Shown: in pieces, positions 6,801 to 9,882 of the stretch
Layout of the letters: each line of letters opens with the position of its first letter
How positions within the stretch are numbered: the first letter of the stretch is position 1
DNA from: Cyclobacteriaceae bacterium
Lineage (GTDB): Bacteria; Bacteroidota; Bacteroidia; Cytophagales; Cyclobacteriaceae
DNA length: 9,882 nt
NCBI GenBank assembly: GCA_028279155.1
Contig: JANQST010000001.1
Location: 1-9,882 of the forward strand
Direction of reading: 5' to 3'
Notes under the pieces: generated by a model
What the model was told of the DNA's origin: nothing
What the model saw: the letters and a program-made list of their open reading frames with translations, nothing else
The model's database searches: none
Program-made: the position numbers and the translations under genes

Positions 6801-7949
6801 ACTTCTTCCTTTTGCTATATAAATATCCAATCCCCCAAATCCTCTATGTCCGTCAGAAGTAAAGAATAGAACTTTTTCTTCAGGAGAATAGAATGGTGAT
6901 ATCTCTCTGAAACTGGTATTGATCTGGTTACCCAAATTTACTGGGGGGCTCCAGTTTTCACCACCTGCATTTATACTCATCCAAATGTCATCACCACCCA
7001 TCGTGCCGACTCTGTCTGAGGCAAAAAACAACGTATCTCCACCTGGTGTAAGGTTCGGGTGTTTTGATGTGTATCCGCTTTGGTTAATATTAGAGTTGAG
7101 CGCCACGGGCTCTGTCCATCGACCTCCTTGTAGATAAGAAACGAATATGTGACAAACATCACCAAGATCTTCGTTACAGTTGGTGTAGTAAAACTTAGTT
7201 CTTTCTTTGTTAAAAGATCCTGAACCTTCTCCCCATTTCGTGTTTAATACTGACTCAAACCTGTCTTTCAGGTTGTACTCAACCCATGTTCCACCAGCAT
7301 CTTTTCTGAATCGAAATAAATCTGTGAAGCTCTGTCCAAATGTGTTGTTTTGTAGCCCGCCTTTTCCAGACTTTCTAGCTGAGGTGATACAGATCACGTC
7401 ATCGGAGCCTAAGGAAAATGCAGCAAAATCATTGTATGGCGAGTTAAGTTCTCCTAGAACAGGTGAAAGAGAATGATCCGGATGTTCCATAGCCACCTGG
7501 TTGATAGCAAGCTGGCAACCATCAATTTCTACTTTAGCCTGCTTGTAAAAAGACCAGTATCTATCATCCTCTGCAAGGTTTTGATCTTTTATCAATCTTT
7601 GAAAGATCTTGAATGTTGTAAGTGCATTTGAATATTGCCCCCTAAGCTTTTGCATTTGTCCATAATAGAAACCTGCTAATGGATATCGGGGATCATTGTT
7701 TTTGGCTATATCTCCGTAATAGAATTGAGCACTTTCATAGTCAAAGGTGAATCGATAACATTCTCCTAATCGATATTTGGCTTTTACATAGTTTGGGTTT
7801 TTCTCTAATGCAGCTTTATATGCAGGTATTGCCTTAATGTACTGGGCACTTTCGAAAAGTTCGTCACCATACTCAACGAATAACTCTGTTCTTTGAGCCA
7901 TCACGGAGATGACCAAAACATTTAGAACAAGAAATAAGATTTTTTTCAT
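3876..7949 (-). CDS. Large periplasmic scaffold: TPR, PD40 propeller, novel 38-residue repeats, CarboxypepD_reg-like, OmpA_C, two LysM
   Basis: The ATG at 7949 gives a Sec signal peptide (MKKILFLVLNVLVISVMA, then Q19) with no lipobox Cys. Domains in order: TPR-like helices (about 22-150); a PD40/WD40-like propeller (about 160-430) with blades FFASDRVGTMGGDDIW, LFFTSDGHRGFGGLDIY and GFLSSNRDGGVGQLDIF; a helical repeat array (about 490-982); a CarboxypepD_reg-like beta-sandwich (about 1042-1105); OmpA_C (about 1123-1230) with SHTDNVG and LSRRRG, placing the peptidoglycan-binding Asp1166 and Arg1181 at the usual 15-residue spacing; LysM1 (about 1241-1285) and LysM2 (about 1308-1352). The TPR-PD40-regulatory-OmpA order matches the T9SS protein PorE, but this protein is about twice as long and adds the repeats and the LysM pair. 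It follows the CHAT gene by 22 bases, so the two are probably co-transcribed. The leader is A-rich with no Shine-Dalgarno. It likely links an envelope complex to peptidoglycan; direct T9SS membership is unproven. Confidence 0.88.
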   Translation of the reverse strand: MKKILFLVLNVLVISVMAQRTELFVEYGDELFESAQYIKAIPAYKAALEKNPNYVKAKYRLGECYRFTFDYESAQFYYGDIAKNNDPRYPLAGFYYGQMQKLRGQYSNALTTFKIFQRLIKDQNLAEDDRYWSFYKQAKVEIDGCQLAINQVAMEHPDHSLSPVLGELNSPYNDFAAFSLGSDDVICITSARKSGKGGLQNNTFGQSFTDLFRFRKDAGGTWVEYNLKDRFESVLNTKWGEGSGSFNKERTKFYYTNCNEDLGDVCHIFVSYLQGGRWTEPVALNSNINQSGYTSKHPNLTPGGDTLFFASDRVGTMGGDDIWMSINAGGENWSPPVNLGNQINTSFREISPFYSPEEKVLFFTSDGHRGFGGLDIYIAKGRSFKQAEIHNAGMPFNSSRDDMFFFLGNQKGFLSSNRDGGVGQLDIFEFDIESKASVVSEVSTAETIAGRNSLFTDDYNFDSPETDVINQIISRRLSSSFSQVAVYLTTEQLNVYNSLGSDDKERIDKIVNGRIRKMTSSSLRSIRSEDEYYYQQLDADKRKKVDKVVTTYLEGQGMGLSISLSDESNQFYNEENPNDREKLDILISERLRTSANYRPRSINYEKLTPQDKKNVDGIVVKYLNQKRSINGIKLSVAERVFMRDMVDEKSVTVNSAIKEKMLELSREDKYKLLLEDNEFYEELTASQKESLKGIASAFLVADLNTFDQTVDQTDITTFNRMGSAANQKVNKLILKMISNLASADAYHAETLFETGELLAANSGSADETLQKLFSLDRGMTDSDKEAIERFVRSTYKAYLEVAPVFIKPASDTGGFAIQERVPFYSSTAATKALVEAEEDDRPFVLSQEILDQYAALSPEKKGIIDRLIGLDYIRKAYEESDLESEDPKEYRALDEREKVFVEMLAKNFRGDTKENEKLRVNEAFAFYNNLAQSRKKVINRLVLSRTFLKRNQRFSLDFEDVNRNRNLSQEERNIREQLQRFRFQNDRVITENQEVEALDYKEPEVDTITLARPAEDRTVKTSDGLFIIPLEIPDYAYQGYQRMTLKGKLMNRMGRPAPGKAVTLLKQDNTETSITGYTDNQGVFEFKIPAAEYKMVTEARAETATFSVADFLVERLDVAKTFEKSSIAYFDTNSDQLRSEALKLMDEVVALYRRNPVRIEVESHTDNVGNAEFNRDLSRRRGNTAFNYLVSKGIPKSDLSVVWHGFEKPIASNDNPYGRQLNRRMDIRMLGTSEINFNTGNYFLVRPGATLAAISRSLGVSVNEIMSTNGLTTQTVRAYQPIRIKSTKTLNVDPNLLVPSNSSLATNTIYVVKAGDTIADVARRFNVPEELIMEMNELTSTQLREGMELQIYTGGNK
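5004..6476 (-). repeat. About twelve ~38-residue helical repeats inside the scaffold protein
   Basis: The core pattern is [YF]-x-x-[LM]-x-x-x-[DE]-[KR]-x-x-x-[VIL]-[DN]-x-[LIV]-[IV]. The anchor Leu/Met (or equivalent) falls at residues 499, 537, 575, 607, 645, 683, 721, 779, 856, 893, 930 and, weakly, 967. Spacings are 38, 38, 32, 38, 38, 38, 58, 77, 37, 37 and 37. In the first eleven copies the hydrophobic partner lies exactly eight residues after the anchor. Examples are YNSLGSDDKERIDKIV, YEKLTPQDKKNVDGIV and YAALSPEKKGIIDRLI. Copies are highly diverged, so only the helical framework and charged face are kept. I do not recognise a named family. Residues about 800-850 look like a disordered linker and may hide a decayed copy. 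Confidence 0.8.
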
Positions 7950-7971
7950 AACACTTTTTTTGGATCAACTA

Positions 7972-9882
7972 TTATCCATTGCCAACAAGCATGAATGAAC
8001 CCCAAATTCGAGGATCTTCATATTTAGTTCTTAGTTTTTGTTGAGCGAAGCGCAAAGATTCACTTGCATCTTCAGTCTCAATAAATTTATGATAAAACAA
8101 AACGATCAATTCACTCATTGCGTTTGCATTGGCCCTTGAAAAATTGGTGAGAAGATTTCTTGCACCCGCAACGACAAACGCTCTTTGTAGCCCGTAGATA
8201 CCTTCCCTATTCTCAATTTGAGGAACGTTAGGTTCTGGTGCAGAAAGAACGACTAGCTTAGTTCTGTTCAAATCTAAGCCCATAGCTTCATAAGTTGTTA
8301 ATATTCCGTCATTTAATTCATTTGGGTTAAATCCATTTATGAACCCATCGTAGCTTTTTGAGGCACCCGAAAGAAAAAGCCCGGATCGGAACATTGGATC
8401 TTCTATTTTACTAACCGTTGAAATAAACTCGTCATCTCTTGAGAAATATCCATGTGTGGCAACATGAAGTAGTGTTGGGTTATAGGCAGATCGTATTCTC
8501 AACTCTGAGGCATCTCCTTTTGCATAAACCCTGGCATCCCAATTTTTAGGCTGTAACAGTGCTGCAATTGAGTTGATTTCAAGTTCCGAAGTGAGTAACG
8601 GAGAAAGATTTAGTCGGTCTGACGATGCAGAACCCTTGAAGTCAGGGTTTCCGACGAGAATTGATTTTTTGGATAATGCTTCTGTATTATCTCTAAACAG
8701 GTCCTTGCAACTTGTTAAGTAGGTAACGAAGTAGTCATCAATCAAATATTTGTTTGGTCCAGATTTAAAGGAGTTTGGGTTGATCTGGTGGTAGATCCCA
8801 TCTGCAGTAACTCTGAGACGATCTATTTTTCCTAGCTGACTGTGAACGGGTCCCCAAAGGCGATCGAATGCTTCATTTTCATTACCTCTTGCAACGGCCC
8901 CTTTATATACATCTAGTTGATCGTCTTCATACCTGAATCTATTCCCAAGGATAGCATAGGTGGGTTCCTGAACACCACTTTTAAAAATTACTGCCAGGTA
9001 TTGTGTTAGGTTGGTGAAACCGAAGATGATTCCGTCATCATTTTCCTGGGACTTGAATTCTCTGATTTTGATGAGCTCCACAACAGCTTCATTTGGCTTC
9101 ACTTTTTTCAGAACGTCACCCCAACTTTCACCTGTCTTAGGTAAAATGGAGCTGAACTCTTCCATTTTTGACACAAGTCCTTGTTCTTTTGCTAGTACAT
9201 CACTCTCTACATCATCAAGGCTGATGTTATTTTCCTGAAGTCGTTGTTCTCCGATTCGGTAGTAGTTAGCTAATAGCTGTTTCGCATTTCTCCATTCAAA
9301 AAATTGATTTCGCAAATTTTGATCATTGCCATTTACAATTCTGCTTTCAATTTTTCCCGAAGGAGTAAATAGAAGCGTTTTGGTTTTCAGTTGGTAATCA
9401 AAAATGTTTTTGATCAGTTCTGGCTTTTGATTCAAGAGACCAAAGGCGATGTAGTTGTAGCGATCTACATCATCTCTTACTCTCGCATAAAATATTTCTC
9501 TATCCCTCAAAGGGAGCGCAGCAAAAATGGTCTCGACTTGGCCAATCTGTATTTCAATGGCTTCTCTGAAGTACTCTTCAGCTTGTACCATTTTTCCTTG
9601 AGCCATTGCATGTAGTCCAACATTTTCTAAAGCTCTGTAATAGGTAGGATGGTTTGGTCCTAAAACATTTTTTCGAATGGATAATGCTTCCAGGTAAAAT
9701 TTATCTGCTTCATCATTACGTCCGGATGCGCTGTAAAGAATTGCCAGGTTCATTAAAGTCGTTGCATAATCGGGATGGTTTTTACCGTATAGCTTTTCAT
9801 CCAGCTTGAGAACACGTTTGTAATATTCTTCAGCTAAATCACTTTCTCCTAATTGTTTTTCTACTCTGGCAAGGTTATTTAG
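7972..9882 (-). CDS. TPR-CHAT protein with a substituted catalytic cysteine, probable pseudo-protease (5' partial)
   Basis: The frame stays open to the window edge, and TPR sequence continues through it. The Met codon at 9753 is therefore internal, and the real start lies beyond 9882. At least 636 residues are visible. Residue numbers count from 9753. Kinesin-light-chain-type 42-residue TPRs (hallmark NHPxY) are followed by an alpha-helical linker (about 80-215). A CHAT (caspase-fold) domain then runs from about 215 to the end: FDRLWGPV, VTADGIYHQIN, SILVGNPDF, LLHVATHGYF (His434), KLVVLSAPEPN, then EGIYGLQRAFVVAGARN and a terminal IWGSFMLVGNG. CHAT proteases normally have SACET at the fifth motif; here Cys is Pro506. 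No signal peptide can be judged. It sits 22 bases upstream of the scaffold gene and is probably in the same transcript. Family call is strong; loss of activity is inferred; partner unknown. Confidence 0.88.
   Translation of the reverse strand, partial: LNNLARVEKQLGESDLAEEYYKRVLKLDEKLYGKNHPDYATTLMNLAILYSASGRNDEADKFYLEALSIRKNVLGPNHPTYYRALENVGLHAMAQGKMVQAEEYFREAIEIQIGQVETIFAALPLRDREIFYARVRDDVDRYNYIAFGLLNQKPELIKNIFDYQLKTKTLLFTPSGKIESRIVNGNDQNLRNQFFEWRNAKQLLANYYRIGEQRLQENNISLDDVESDVLAKEQGLVSKMEEFSSILPKTGESWGDVLKKVKPNEAVVELIKIREFKSQENDDGIIFGFTNLTQYLAVIFKSGVQEPTYAILGNRFRYEDDQLDVYKGAVARGNENEAFDRLWGPVHSQLGKIDRLRVTADGIYHQINPNSFKSGPNKYLIDDYFVTYLTSCKDLFRDNTEALSKKSILVGNPDFKGSASSDRLNLSPLLTSELEINSIAALLQPKNWDARVYAKGDASELRIRSAYNPTLLHVATHGYFSRDDEFISTVSKIEDPMFRSGLFLSGASKSYDGFINGFNPNELNDGILTTYEAMGLDLNRTKLVVLSAPEPNVPQIENREGIYGLQRAFVVAGARNLLTNFSRANANAMSELIVLFYHKFIETEDASESLRFAQQKLRTKYEDPRIWGSFMLVGNG
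8236..8238 (-). other. Pro codon at the CHAT catalytic Cys position
   Basis: Read on the minus strand, the motif is TCT GCA CCA GAA CCT (S-A-P-E-P), where the family consensus is S-A-C-E-T. CCA differs from both Cys codons (TGC, TGT) at all three bases, and the frame is intact on both sides, so one sequencing error cannot explain it. The partner His codon (8452-8454, THG motif) is retained. Confidence 0.8.
9541..9882 (-). repeat. Tandem 42-residue TPR units (kinesin-light-chain type)
   Basis: Three consecutive units align at a 42-residue period: LNNLARVEKQLG..., LMNLAILYSASG... and LENVGLHAMAQG.... The first two end in GKNHPDYATT and GPNHPTYYRA, the HP motif of TPR_10/TPR_12 repeats. The first is cut by the window edge, so more copies probably lie upstream. 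Confidence 0.85.

Noticed and set aside
7207..7476. Plus-strand open frame of 89 codons
   Set aside because: It is antisense to the well-conserved PD40 propeller region, with no plausible start context or family.
7950..7971. Promoter or terminator between the CHAT and scaffold genes
   Set aside because: The gap is only 22 bases of A-rich leader, with no room for a Bacteroidota -33/-7 promoter and no hairpin. Co-transcription is more likely.
9751..9753. ATG as the start of the CHAT protein
   Set aside because: It falls inside a 42-residue TPR, and a full matching repeat lies upstream in the same open frame, so it is an internal Met.

Overview
The window is fully coding and looks chromosomal, from a type IX secretion (T9SS)-bearing member of the phylum Bacteroidota, probably a Cytophagales-like marine or free-living bacterium. 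That placement rests on a gliding-motility-associated (CHU_C, type B) C-terminal domain, an adjacent PorP/SprF family outer-membrane protein, a PD40/OmpA scaffold protein, and A-rich leaders with little Shine-Dalgarno signal. The genus cannot be fixed from the sequence.

There are five genes in two convergent blocks. The plus-strand block (1-3870) has three tightly packed genes: the 3' part of a phage-tail-fibre-like protein ending in an S74 self-cleaving chaperone domain; a secreted beta-rich protein with a type B T9SS sorting domain; and a PorP/SprF protein. The first junction is one base and the second is an ATGA overlap, so the three are almost certainly one translationally coupled operon. 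The minus-strand block (3876-9882, read right to left) has a TPR-CHAT protein whose 5' end is outside the window, followed 22 bases later by a 1357-residue periplasmic scaffold with TPR, PD40 propeller, a long unrecognised repeat region, a CarboxypepD_reg-like domain, OmpA_C and two LysM domains. The blocks meet tail to tail with only 5 bases between stop codons. No intergenic stretch is longer than 22 bases. I found no RNA gene, CRISPR array, mobile element, or stand-alone promoter or terminator.

Functionally, the plus block reads as a surface-display unit: a T9SS client, its dedicated PorP/SprF partner, and a trimeric-fibre-type protein that matures by autoproteolysis. The minus block reads as an envelope scaffold that would grip peptidoglycan through three modules, paired with a caspase-fold (CHAT) protein.

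Two features stand out. First, the scaffold contains about twelve copies of a helical repeat of roughly 38 residues that I cannot assign to a named family. Second, the CHAT protein keeps the catalytic His but has Pro where the catalytic Cys should be, so it is probably a pseudo-protease.
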